From Acidobacteriota bacterium (GTDB taxonomy: Bacteria > Acidobacteriota > Terriglobia > UBA7540): a stretch of 36,788 nucleotides of DNA. Below the pieces are notes generated by a model, which saw nothing but the letters and a program-made list of their open reading frames with translations, was not told the origin of the DNA and ran no database searches. Of the stretch, positions 25,214 to 33,251 are shown in pieces. Every line of letters begins with the position of its first letter. The stretch's first letter is position 1. Made by a program: the position numbers and the translations under genes. The DNA lies in contig PLSX01000197.1 of NCBI GenBank assembly GCA_003165315.1, positions 1 through 36,788 on the forward strand, in the 5' to 3' direction.

Positions 25214-26386
25214 ATGAAAGACCATCAATTTGCCACGCTGGCTGTGCACGCCGGCGAAGCACCCTGCAAGCTCACCGGAGCGGTGGACACTCCCATCTAT
25301 CAATCCACCACATTCGCCGCCGCGGATTCCGATGAGATGGCCGCGCTGTACTCCGGTGAAAAGCCGGGCTACATGTACACGCGCTATGGGAATCCAACGG
25401 TCCATGCTCTGGAAGAAAAAGTTGCGGCGCTGGAGGCGGGCGAAGCGGCGCAGGCTTTTGCCACCGGCATGGCCGCTGTCTCTTCCTCCATTCTGGCGTG
25501 CGTGAAGGCGGGCGACCACGTCGTAGCGGCACGCTCCCTCTATGGCGCCACCTACAACTTTCTCAATCGCAAACTCCCCGCGATGGGAGCCTCCACAACT
25601 TTTGTGCAATCCACCCGCCCGGAGGATTTTGAGAAGGCCATTCAGCCCAACACGCGCTTGATTTATTTTGAATCACCCAGCAATCCCATCCTCGAGATTC
25701 TTGACATCGCTGTGTTGGGCGCGATTGCTCGCAAGCACGAAATCACTTCCATGATGGACAACACCTTTGCTTCACCCGCCATTCAACAGCCGCTGAAACT
25801 TGGAATCTCAGCGGTGGTCCACTCCGCCACCAAGTATCTGTGCGGGCACGGCGACGCGATGGGCGGCATCACCATTGGAAGCAGAGATTTCATTGACCAT
25901 CTCAACCGCGACGTCCTGCGAGACTTTGGTGGAGTCATGAGTCCGTTCACGGCCTGGTTGATGCTCCGCGGAATTCGCACGCTTCATCTACGCATGCCCG
26001 CACATTGTGCGAATGCGCAGAAGGTGGCGGAATTCCTTTTTCAACACCCTCAAGTGGAACGAGTTTACTACCCGGGCCTCTCCAGCCATCCCGGGCACGA
26101 ACTGGCCAAACGGCAAATGAAAGCCTTCGGCGCGGTGATGAGTTTTGAGGTCAAGGGAGGGTACGAAGGCGGCAAGCGCGTGATGGATGCGGTAAAGATC
26201 TTTCTGCGCGCCGCCAGCCTGGGCGACACGCGTTCCCTGATTGTGCATCCTGCCTCCACCAGTCACCGCGCCGTTCCGCGTGAACAGCGGGAAGCTATCG
26301 GCATCACCGACGGCCTTGTGCGCCTCTCCGTGGGAATCGAAGCGGTGGAAGACCTGGTTGCTGATCTTGACCAGGCACTCAAGTAG
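25214..26386 (+). CDS. Trans-sulfuration PLP enzyme (Cys/Met metabolism family)
   Basis: This 390-residue type I PLP enzyme of the Cys/Met metabolism family has TPIYQSTTF, YTRYGNPT (60s), FATGMAA, SLYGATYNF, MDNTFASP (D182 contacts the PLP ring nitrogen), SATKYLCGHGD with the Schiff-base K207, and SLGDTRSLIVHPASTSH near the C-terminus. These fit methionine gamma-lyase, cystathionine gamma-lyase or O-succinyl/acetylhomoserine sulfhydrylase. The Cys found after LYG in studied methionine gamma-lyases is Ala here, arguing mildly against that activity. The ATG at 25214 is preceded by GAGGTG; one at 25199 is an alternative. Confidence 0.95.
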   Translation: MKDHQFATLAVHAGEAPCKLTGAVDTPIYQSTTFAAADSDEMAALYSGEKPGYMYTRYGNPTVHALEEKVAALEAGEAAQAFATGMAAVSSSILACVKAGDHVVAARSLYGATYNFLNRKLPAMGASTTFVQSTRPEDFEKAIQPNTRLIYFESPSNPILEILDIAVLGAIARKHEITSMMDNTFASPAIQQPLKLGISAVVHSATKYLCGHGDAMGGITIGSRDFIDHLNRDVLRDFGGVMSPFTAWLMLRGIRTLHLRMPAHCANAQKVAEFLFQHPQVERVYYPGLSSHPGHELAKRQMKAFGAVMSFEVKGGYEGGKRVMDAVKIFLRAASLGDTRSLIVHPASTSHRAVPREQREAIGITDGLVRLSVGIEAVEDLVADLDQALK

Positions 26387-26463
26387 GTTGGTTCGCCCAA
26401 CGAAACCTGCCACACTGTTTCCAGGCTGCGGGACGTAGTAGGATGTCTGGGAGGACCCCGCTC

Positions 26464-26973
26464 ATGCTCCAGCTCATTTCAGTTGTGATGTTGATTTATT
26501 CTTTTTTTCTGATTCGGACCAGCATCCCCACACTTCCACGTCTAATTTCCACCCACTTCAATGCCGCGGGCGAGCCCAATTCCTGGGGAAGTCCCAACAC
26601 GCTCTGGTTGTTGCTGGGTGCTCAAGCGCTGACCACCGTGGTTTTTCTGATTGTACCCTATCTGAGCCAGCGCAACCCTGGCGCGGTTCATTTCGGAGCG
26701 CGTCGTCTAAGCGAGTTTCCTCCCGCCGTTCGCAAGCGGATGGCGTCGCTGGTGAATCAAATGGTGGGCATCCTGAGCATCGTTGTGAATCTTGTTCTTG
26801 TCCTCATGCTGCACGAAGTCATTCGGGCGTCGGCGCAACCCATTCCCCGATTGCACCCGTTTTCCCCCCTGGCTTTTTTGATATTCAGCACTGTGGTAAT
26901 CGTCGTCTACTATTTTTGGAAATTCAACATGCTTGCCAAGGGTGAGGACGCCGACGGTTCTTCCAACCCATGA
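26464..26973 (+). CDS. DUF1648-domain membrane protein
   Basis: This 169-residue integral membrane protein has an N-terminal helix followed by the DUF1648 motif (IPTLPRLISTHFNAAGEPNSWGS), then three more helices (about 49-66, 103-122, 140-158). DUF1648 proteins of the SdpI type sit in the membrane, and some give immunity to toxins; the function of this short form is unknown. GGGAGG nine bases before the ATG at 26464 makes it a better start than the ATG at 26443. It follows the PLP enzyme by 77 bp on the same strand. Confidence 0.85.
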   Translation: MLQLISVVMLIYSFFLIRTSIPTLPRLISTHFNAAGEPNSWGSPNTLWLLLGAQALTTVVFLIVPYLSQRNPGAVHFGARRLSEFPPAVRKRMASLVNQMVGILSIVVNLVLVLMLHEVIRASAQPIPRLHPFSPLAFLIFSTVVIVVYYFWKFNMLAKGEDADGSSNP

Positions 26974-27086
26974 ATACCGCTTCCAAATCTTCATCAGGCT
27001 CGCCGATCGCGCCCGTCTGAATAGCCTGAGAATCCCCTCAAGGGTAGGTCTCTCCATCTTTGTCGCACAGCCCCACTCTTCATCAG

Positions 27087-27092
27087 TATAAT
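27087..27092 (+). promoter_or_regulatory. TATAAT box placed for a leaderless transcript
   Basis: A perfect TATAAT ends seven bases before the ATG at 27100. No Shine-Dalgarno box is present. Transcription starting the usual 6-8 bases after a -10 box would begin at or next to the ATG. The -35 region is poor (TTGTCG is 21 bases upstream). Confidence 0.45.
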
Positions 27093-27099
27093 TCCAGCG

Positions 27100-29232
27100 A
27101 TGCGCAAACTTCACAGGTTGTATATCGGAATCACCCTTTGGGCCCTATTTTCTACTGTGTCAGCCACCCTCGGCCGAGTGGCGCCGGGTGTTAATTATCC
27201 CCACGTACCGGAAGCGATAATCTTGACCGCAAACGGGAATCATTATCCAGCTCTTACTCGCGCCCTTTCGACGGTGGGTTTCCAGGTGCGTGAAGTCTCC
27301 ACGCAAAATTACGAATCATCGGAACACGAACGCCCTTCCTTGCTGATTGTTCCGGGAAGGGAGAGGCAGCAACTTGATCCCGCTCTTGTGAAGACCATTC
27401 TCCACGACCTTGAAGGCGGATTGCCGTTGCTTGTGGATGGGGTTTCTCCTTTGACTGCGGAGCTAGGTGTGAGCTCCAATGGCGCTCGGAGCGAGATCAC
27501 CCGCTATCGTTGGGATCGTTACACTCCTGATCCAGTACTCTTGCCGGGCCGCACGGCGTACTCTCGTTTCAAGGTCAAGCCGCCCTTTCAAGTATTGGCG
27601 TTCGACCCTGGAGCTAATTCACCGCTGGTGGTTTCAGGAAGCCGCGGGCAGGGACGTTTCCTTTACAGCGCCATTCCGCTGGAGCCGGAAGCAGGAATGG
27701 TGTTCCAATACCTGCCATTTCTGGCGCAGGCCCTTCTGGATGAGTTACACGTTGCCCCAACCCTCGCCGCCGACAATCTCTGCGTCTATATCGATTTCGG
27801 GGGTGAGCCAAGAGCTGATCCGGCGGCCGTCGTCGCACAATTGAAGCAGTGGTCTGTGCGCGAGGTCCACCTGGGATCATTCTATGGCTCGGGCATGTTT
27901 CTTGAATTCCTTCCGCGGTTCCTTGCCGCCGCCCATCAGCAAGGAATTGTCGTGTATGCCTGGTTGGAATATCCCATGGTCAGCGAGGAGTTTTGGGATC
28001 TGCATCCGGAGTGGCGCGAAGTGACGGCAGCCGGCCATCGGGCCATCATGGACTGGCGGCTGCACATGGCGCTGGAAGACCCCGCCTGCTTTCAGGCCGT
28101 GGCCGAACTCACCCGGCGGTTGGTGATGAATTATGACTGGGATGGGGTGGATTTTGCCGAGCTGTACTTTGAGGCAGAGCGCAACATCTTTAAAAATCCG
28201 AACGATTTCACTCCCATGCATCCCACATTTCGCCGCATGTTCCAGCAGCGCTACGGGGTGGACCCCATCACGATCTTCAGAGCCAATTCGCCCAATTACG
28301 GGCTGCGGAACCCCAAGTTGCGAGCTGAACTCAAGGACTATCGAATTGAATTGATCACCCGGTTGACGCAACAGTTCATGGAAGTCTTGGCGGGCTGCCA
28401 GACGCAAAAGCCCTATCTTCGCACCACGCTGACCTTTATTGATGCCCTGCGTGACCCTACTGTGACCGAGCGGTACGGAGTGGACCCGGCCCGCTTGCTG
28501 GCGCTGCAACAGAAATTCGGCTTCGGCGTGGAGATTGAAGATCCCTACACCGTTTGGAATTCCAGCCCGGACCGCTACCGTGCCATCGGCGAATACTACC
28601 GGCCGCGCCTGCAACCAGGCACTCCTTTTACCCTGGACGTCAATATTGTGGACAGGTACCCGCCGGGCCGCCCGCTCACTCGGCCGCGAGGGTTGGAGCT
28701 TTATGAATTGCTCGCCAACGTTGCTGCCAACGTGGACTTGGTCACTCTCTATGCCTACAGCACTTTTTCCGCGGACGACATGCGCCTGGTGCCCTCCGTT
28801 CTCGCGGCACAGCAGATGATCGCGGATTCGACGGATGATGGGACGATCACGGCACAGCGCCAAATCTATTGGCGCACCGATACGCGCGGGCGGACGGTCT
28901 ACCTCGATGGCCAGGAATGGCCGTGCCGCTCCGACTCGCAGGTCCTGATCCCCGCCGGACTGCACAAGGTTTCCACGCGTCCGCAGGCCGGGGACGAGGA
29001 GCAGAACACACTTCGCATCGAGAGCACCAACGGCACAATCCTTGGAGCAAAACAGGCGGGCCAACGCGTGACTCTAAATTATGAATCTCGCGGGCGCTGC
29101 TACGTCATGCTGAACCGAGTCCCCGTAATTGCGCTCTGTGACGGCGCCGCCGGCGTGGGGAAGATATTAAGCAATGGCGGGAATGTGTGCCTCGTGCTTC
29201 CGGAAGGAAAACACACCGTGGAGCTGGAGTAG
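27100..29232 (+). CDS. Exported glycosidase-like TIM-barrel protein, family not recognised
   Basis: This 710-residue protein has a signal peptide (about 1-23). An N-terminal alpha/beta domain (about 35-225) with SLLIVPGRERQQLDP and PLVVSGSRGQGRFLYSAIPLE looks like the glutamine-amidotransferase-like or beta-galactosidase trimerisation fold. A TIM-barrel region follows (about 235-590) with NLCVYIDFGG, IVVYAWLEYP, WDGVDFAELYFEAE (D348, D351, E354) and VDLVTLYAYSTFS. A C-terminal beta-rich domain ends it (about 600-710). The acidic strand-end motif and domain order resemble families such as GH10-like DUF/GHL or PelA-type hydrolases, but I cannot name one. The ATG has no ribosome-binding site, only a TATAAT upstream. 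A polysaccharide-processing role is inference. Confidence 0.7.
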   Translation: MRKLHRLYIGITLWALFSTVSATLGRVAPGVNYPHVPEAIILTANGNHYPALTRALSTVGFQVREVSTQNYESSEHERPSLLIVPGRERQQLDPALVKTILHDLEGGLPLLVDGVSPLTAELGVSSNGARSEITRYRWDRYTPDPVLLPGRTAYSRFKVKPPFQVLAFDPGANSPLVVSGSRGQGRFLYSAIPLEPEAGMVFQYLPFLAQALLDELHVAPTLAADNLCVYIDFGGEPRADPAAVVAQLKQWSVREVHLGSFYGSGMFLEFLPRFLAAAHQQGIVVYAWLEYPMVSEEFWDLHPEWREVTAAGHRAIMDWRLHMALEDPACFQAVAELTRRLVMNYDWDGVDFAELYFEAERNIFKNPNDFTPMHPTFRRMFQQRYGVDPITIFRANSPNYGLRNPKLRAELKDYRIELITRLTQQFMEVLAGCQTQKPYLRTTLTFIDALRDPTVTERYGVDPARLLALQQKFGFGVEIEDPYTVWNSSPDRYRAIGEYYRPRLQPGTPFTLDVNIVDRYPPGRPLTRPRGLELYELLANVAANVDLVTLYAYSTFSADDMRLVPSVLAAQQMIADSTDDGTITAQRQIYWRTDTRGRTVYLDGQEWPCRSDSQVLIPAGLHKVSTRPQAGDEEQNTLRIESTNGTILGAKQAGQRVTLNYESRGRCYVMLNRVPVIALCDGAAGVGKILSNGGNVCLVLPEGKHTVELE

Positions 29233-29390
29233 TGGGTAATCTGTTCTGCCGATGTGCGTTTCATTGTGAATGCCAAGGACTGGCGCCGCACGCCGGCAAA
29301 AGCAGGACAAAAGGCAAATCGCAAGAGGTAAAAGCGCACGTCTGCCCAACGCCAAATTTCCCGCTGCAAACAATCATCAATTTCGGGGTT

Positions 29391-30380
29391 TCACAAAAGA
29401 TGCGGGATGTCAGCGGCGTAATGTTCCACCTGCTGATTGATGAACGCCAGTTCGTTCTCGCTTAATTCCAATTCTCCTGCCAATGCGCTCTCTCTCGCTT
29501 GTTCCGGGCTCCGAGCTCCCACCAGGGCGTGGGTGGCGTGCTGGGATGAAATCGTCCACGCGACCGACACGTGGGCAAGAGAAACTCCATGCTCGCGGGC
29601 GATGGGCTCGATTGAGCGCATCAGTGCCGCGGCCTTCATGCGATTCTCGTAGCTGAAGCGAGGATGATTCCGTCGAAAATCGCCTTCCGAAAATTTCCGC
29701 TCCGGCGGGGCGGTTCCGGCAAGCAGTCCCTGCGCCAGTGGGGAGTACGCCAGCACGGCATTGTCATTTTCCCGGCAGTGGGGCAGCAGGTTTGCCTCCA
29801 CATCCCGGTTGAGCATGCTGTATTCTTCCTGCACGCTATCCACCACGCCGCGCGTCTGGTATTTTTTCAATTGCACCAAGCTCACATTGCTCACGCCCAC
29901 GGCGCGAATCTTCCCTTCCTCTTTCAGACGGATCAGCGTGTCCATGGTCTCTTCAATGGGTGTGGTCTCATCCTGCCAATGGGTCTGGTACAAGTCGATA
30001 TAGTCCGTTCCCAGGCGGCCAAGGCTCTGCTCCACTTCATGGCGAATGGAGTGGGCGCCGAGGAAAAGGTACACCTGCCTGCCCCATTGCTCCTCATGAT
30101 ACCTGCCTTCCCGGGTGTGCCACACCAAGCCGCACTTGGTGGCCAGAATCACCTTGTCGCGGCGGCCGCGAATGGCTTCGGCCACAAGCTCCTCCGCCAG
30201 GCCCACGCCATAGGCCGGAGCGGTGTCAATCAGGTTGACGCCGGCATCCAGAGCGGCGTGAATCGTCCCAATCGCGTTCGCCTCCTCCGTTCCGCCCCAC
30301 ATCCATCCGCTCAGGGACCATGTTCCCAGGCCGATGACGGAAGCGCTGATTCCCGAATGTCCGATCCCTCGAAATCTCAT
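29391..30380 (-). CDS. Aldo/keto reductase
   Basis: This 329-residue NADPH-dependent oxidoreductase of the AKR superfamily begins SASVIGLGTWSLSGW. It has the catalytic tetrad at D52, Y57 (LIDTAPAYG), K82 (ILATKCG) and H134 (DLYQTHWQD). The later AVGVSN, LAYSPLAQGLL and ALVGARSPEQ segments are also standard and belong to the AKR11/AKR13-like group. The correct start is the ATG at 30380; the open frame continues 127 codons upstream, but only as antisense-type text across the hydroxylase gene. Stop and start overlap as TGATG, so translation is coupled to the hydroxylase gene. The substrate is a carbonyl compound of unknown identity. Confidence 0.95.
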   Translation of the reverse strand: MRFRGIGHSGISASVIGLGTWSLSGWMWGGTEEANAIGTIHAALDAGVNLIDTAPAYGVGLAEELVAEAIRGRRDKVILATKCGLVWHTREGRYHEEQWGRQVYLFLGAHSIRHEVEQSLGRLGTDYIDLYQTHWQDETTPIEETMDTLIRLKEEGKIRAVGVSNVSLVQLKKYQTRGVVDSVQEEYSMLNRDVEANLLPHCRENDNAVLAYSPLAQGLLAGTAPPERKFSEGDFRRNHPRFSYENRMKAAALMRSIEPIAREHGVSLAHVSVAWTISSQHATHALVGARSPEQARESALAGELELSENELAFINQQVEHYAADIPHLL

Positions 30381-31360
30381 CAGCTCTGCCGTTCCTGGGC
30401 CGCGCCCACGACGTCTGACAATCCGTCGCGGAAGGTCCCAAAGATCCGGTCGAACGGCAGCGCGAGATCGCCGTAATTGCACTCGAAATAGCGGTGATGG
30501 AGGTAATGGAAGTACGAGCCCGCCGGCAATTTTCCGTCGAAAACCGGCCCCTCGAAGCCCAGGTGACTGTTTGCAGGGCCGGCTCCCGCGTCCTGGCTCT
30601 GGAACAGAAAGTGGATGGGGTGGGAGGGCACCACGAAGTGAATCAGCAACCGGCTGAAATACAGGAGGTGCTCCACCGGATGCATGGAGAGGCCGGACCA
30701 CGGCGCCGGCTGCACATTCTTGTGGTGCAGGTAATGAACGTATTTGTACAGCGGCTTCCAATGGATGGCGCGGTGGATCCAGTAGAAATGGAATTCACGC
30801 CAGATCGGAATCAAAAGCAGCCAGGCGGTGCAGTAGACGGGATGTTCTGTCCAACTCACGTAGGGAACATGATGGTTGGCCGCGGCCCAAAAATAGACCA
30901 CCTCGTAGGCTGTCCAGAACGAGCAGCCGCTTACCGAGCTCCAGAAAATGTTGTCATAAAGCTGATTGTGGAACAGGAAATTGCGGTCGTTCACCTGCGT
31001 CCAGTGCGGATAATACTTGTTCTGCATGCCCTGCACCTTGAAGGTGTAGAATACCAGGTGCAAGCCGCCCGCCACCACCCAGAGCAGGCTGAGGTTTATA
31101 ACGTAAATCTGGAGGATCCAGCCCCAGTTGAATTCCACGCAACGGGCAAGCGGCGGCTGGAGCCACAACCACGTGATGGTGGCGGTCGCCATGAAGAACA
31201 GATCCCACGGCCACAGGTAACCCCCGCCGAAAAGCCACTTCAACGCTGCCATCGGCTGCAGGGGCCAGCAGAACAGGGGAACAAATTTTGGCGCGTGCGG
31301 CGGTCGCCACTCGCCCTTCGCCGTACGAAATCCAGACTCCGGCTGCGCGGTATCAGCCAT
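30380..31360 (-). CDS. Sterol desaturase / fatty acid hydroxylase family protein
   Basis: This 326-residue membrane di-iron enzyme has the three histidine clusters of the fatty acid hydroxylase superfamily: HRAIH (196-200), HYLHH (209-213) and HYLHH (285-289), plus extra His in SMHPVEH. Several hydrophobic helices (about 53-70, 82-107, 178-188, 233-250) give the usual membrane topology. It should hydroxylate or desaturate a lipid chain using O2; sterol, hopanoid, carotenoid or fatty acid are all possible. GAGGA seven bases before the ATG at 31360 fixes the start and removes 13 residues. It is coupled to the aldo/keto reductase, which could act on the resulting oxidised product (inference). 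Confidence 0.93.
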   Translation of the reverse strand: MADTAQPESGFRTAKGEWRPPHAPKFVPLFCWPLQPMAALKWLFGGGYLWPWDLFFMATATITWLWLQPPLARCVEFNWGWILQIYVINLSLLWVVAGGLHLVFYTFKVQGMQNKYYPHWTQVNDRNFLFHNQLYDNIFWSSVSGCSFWTAYEVVYFWAAANHHVPYVSWTEHPVYCTAWLLLIPIWREFHFYWIHRAIHWKPLYKYVHYLHHKNVQPAPWSGLSMHPVEHLLYFSRLLIHFVVPSHPIHFLFQSQDAGAGPANSHLGFEGPVFDGKLPAGSYFHYLHHRYFECNYGDLALPFDRIFGTFRDGLSDVVGAAQERQS

Positions 31361-31399
31361 GGTATTGTCCTCTTCCAGGGTAAGGTTTGATTGCCCCAA

Positions 31400-31692
31400 G
31401 CTTGGTGTGGGGAAATTCTATCATCCCCCAACCGACGGTAGCGTACACCGTGCCACCCGGGAATGCAATATTGCCACCCTCGCCCGAAAACAGGTAGCCC
31501 GGAGTTTTCCGCGCCCTGCACTACTCTGTGGCACTGAATGGGTTGAGCTTCGCCAGGTTATATCCGGACAAGAATGAAAGGCGGCAGACTAAAGCAAACT
31601 GCGCGTGAGTCTTCGCTACAGTGCTTCCGTAATCCTCGCGGCTATGCTTCGGTACCCATCCCCGTCCCCCAACGTTTCGCCCGCCTTTAGCG
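31400..31692. other. Gap between hydroxylase and MFS genes, nothing assigned
   Basis: Both flanking genes point leftward. Short frames occur on both strands but none has a start signal or protein-like composition. GCCTTTAGCGTTAAAGC (31683-31699) makes a short hairpin at the 3' end of the MFS gene but has no T-run, so it is not a clear terminator. Confidence 0.4.
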
Positions 31693-32928
31693 TTAAAGCT
31701 CTCCTGCAAGAAGCCCTTTCATCCGTTCGAGCCCCGTCGATCCCGCCAGAAGCAAGCAGACGGCGGCCAGACCGGGGCACAGCCCAGCCACGAGAATCGC
31801 CGGCCCGAAGTGCTTTTGCGGCCCGAGTATCCAACCCGTAATAAGGGGCGCCGCTGCGCCTGCCCCCACGGAAACGGTGTTCAAGTATCCGATCGTCCGC
31901 CCCACCAGGTTCTTCGGCGGCACGTGTTGCGAGATGGTCCAGAAGTTCGAGTTGCCGATTCCCGTGGCGCACATCGCCAGGGTGAGAATGGGAAGGGCCC
32001 AGGCCCGATTCGGAACCACCAGCAGGAACAAAATTGCCATCGTCCCTGCATATCCCGCCACGGCAAATCCCAAACGTGCGCGGAGCACTCCAATCCGTGC
32101 GGCCAATTTATCCACCGCCAAACCCGCCAGGACATTCACGAGGGCCATGGCAAACAGCGCCGTTGAAACCGCCCGCCCCATTTCGAGCGTTGAGAACCCG
32201 CGCGCCAGCGTCATGTAACTGGGTACCCACGTCAAAACGAAATACCAGTAATAGGACGACAGCAGGATGGCCAGCGACATGGCCCAAAAGACCGGGTTGG
32301 AGAGGACCATGCGCCACGTCCACCGCCGGGGTTCGGCGGAAACCTCAGCTTCCTTTTCCGCTTGAATTACCGTTTCCTCGCGCGGCGTGGCGAACAGCCA
32401 GAAGGGCAGCCAAATCAGACCCCCCAGGCCGGTTATGGCAAACATCATCCGCCATCCCCAGCGGTCCAGAAGAATGGATCCCACGAGCGTCCCCAAGGCC
32501 GGCCCGAGATTCTGACCGGCAATATAGATGGAGGTTGGCAGCCCACGATCCTTTCCGGCAAAATTATTTCGAATGAAGGAGATGCTTGCCAGCGGGCCGA
32601 TTGATTCGGCGAGGCCCAGCGCCATTCGCATGCCGATAATTTGGCCCGTCCCACGGCTGAGGGCGATGGATGCGGAGGCGATCGACCAGACAAGGAAGCC
32701 GACGGCATAAGTACTGCGCACCCCGAACCGGTCCACTATCGCTCCGGCCGGAATTTGAAAAGCGCCATAGGTCCAGAAAAAGGCGGAGAGGAGCACGCCC
32801 ATCGCAGCGGGCTCGATGCGGAAATCCCGCATGATCGAGGGCGCGGCAATGCTGAGATTGCCGCGATCGACGTAGCTGATCACCATGCCGAGAAAGACCA
32901 GCGAAAGGATAATCCAGCGGCGGTTCAT
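31693..32928 (-). CDS. MFS transporter, anion:cation symporter type
   Basis: This 411-residue, 12-helix major facilitator has the signature loop after helix 2 (GAIVDRFGVRSTYAVGFLVWS). The N-terminal FLGMVISYVDRGNLSIAAPSIMRDF, FFWTYGAFQIPAG and AESIGPLASISFI segments are typical of the ACS family (glucarate, galactonate, hexuronate and related organic anions). The substrate is probably a sugar acid or other organic anion imported with H+, but it cannot be fixed. The ATG has only a GGAG two bases away, too close to be ideal. A REP palindrome cluster lies immediately upstream. Confidence 0.92.
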   Translation of the reverse strand: MNRRWIILSLVFLGMVISYVDRGNLSIAAPSIMRDFRIEPAAMGVLLSAFFWTYGAFQIPAGAIVDRFGVRSTYAVGFLVWSIASASIALSRGTGQIIGMRMALGLAESIGPLASISFIRNNFAGKDRGLPTSIYIAGQNLGPALGTLVGSILLDRWGWRMMFAITGLGGLIWLPFWLFATPREETVIQAEKEAEVSAEPRRWTWRMVLSNPVFWAMSLAILLSSYYWYFVLTWVPSYMTLARGFSTLEMGRAVSTALFAMALVNVLAGLAVDKLAARIGVLRARLGFAVAGYAGTMAILFLLVVPNRAWALPILTLAMCATGIGNSNFWTISQHVPPKNLVGRTIGYLNTVSVGAGAAAPLITGWILGPQKHFGPAILVAGLCPGLAAVCLLLAGSTGLERMKGLLAGEL

Positions 32929-32968
32929 GGCTCCATGTCACCTGGCCCCAAAGGAGCGTGATATCACA

Positions 32969-33251
32969 GCCCAGGGCAACGCCCTGGGACAATGGCGCGG
33001 CAATCAAATCCACAAGCCCTGTAAGGGCGGGAGACCGCCCATCACCTTGAATGTTTAACACCGGCTGCGGGAAGCGTATTTCGCCCTTTCAGGGCTCATC
33101 TTCCCTTGCGCCGGTTTGCGTCCCAGAGCGTTGCCCTGGGCTTTGCTATTGCGCCCCGTTGTGGGTGGAGCCGCCGGGGCGTTGCCCCACCATTAAGATC
33201 GGCGGGCTTTCCGCCTGGGCTATGACATCGCGCCCCGTTGGGGGTTGTGCG
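32969..33251. repeat. Cluster of REP-like GC-rich palindromes
   Basis: This gene-free stretch is packed with short hairpins: CCCAGGGC-AAC-GCCCTGGG (32970-32988), GCCCT-GTA-AGGGC then GGGCGG-GAGA-CCGCCC (33016-33040), GCCCTTTCAGGGC (33083-33095), an imperfect CCCAGAGC-GTT-GCCCTGGG (33122-33140), GGGGC-GTT-GCCCC (33176-33188), and two copies of CGCCCCGTTGxGGG. The 'AAC/GTT' loop with a CCCAGGGC arm recurs in both orientations, so this is a family of interspersed units. It lies between a promoter-proximal MFS 5' end and the 3' end of the dipeptidase gene. Confidence 0.85.

Noticed and set aside
27877..29064. 395-codon minus-strand open frame
   Set aside because: It lies wholly antisense to the 27100 gene, has no start signal and no domain; long antisense frames are expected at this GC content.
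30381..30761. 127-residue N-terminal extension of the aldo/keto reductase
   Set aside because: It runs across the hydroxylase gene in another frame, is Pro/Arg-rich, and the ATG at 30380 in TGATG gives the family's normal start.
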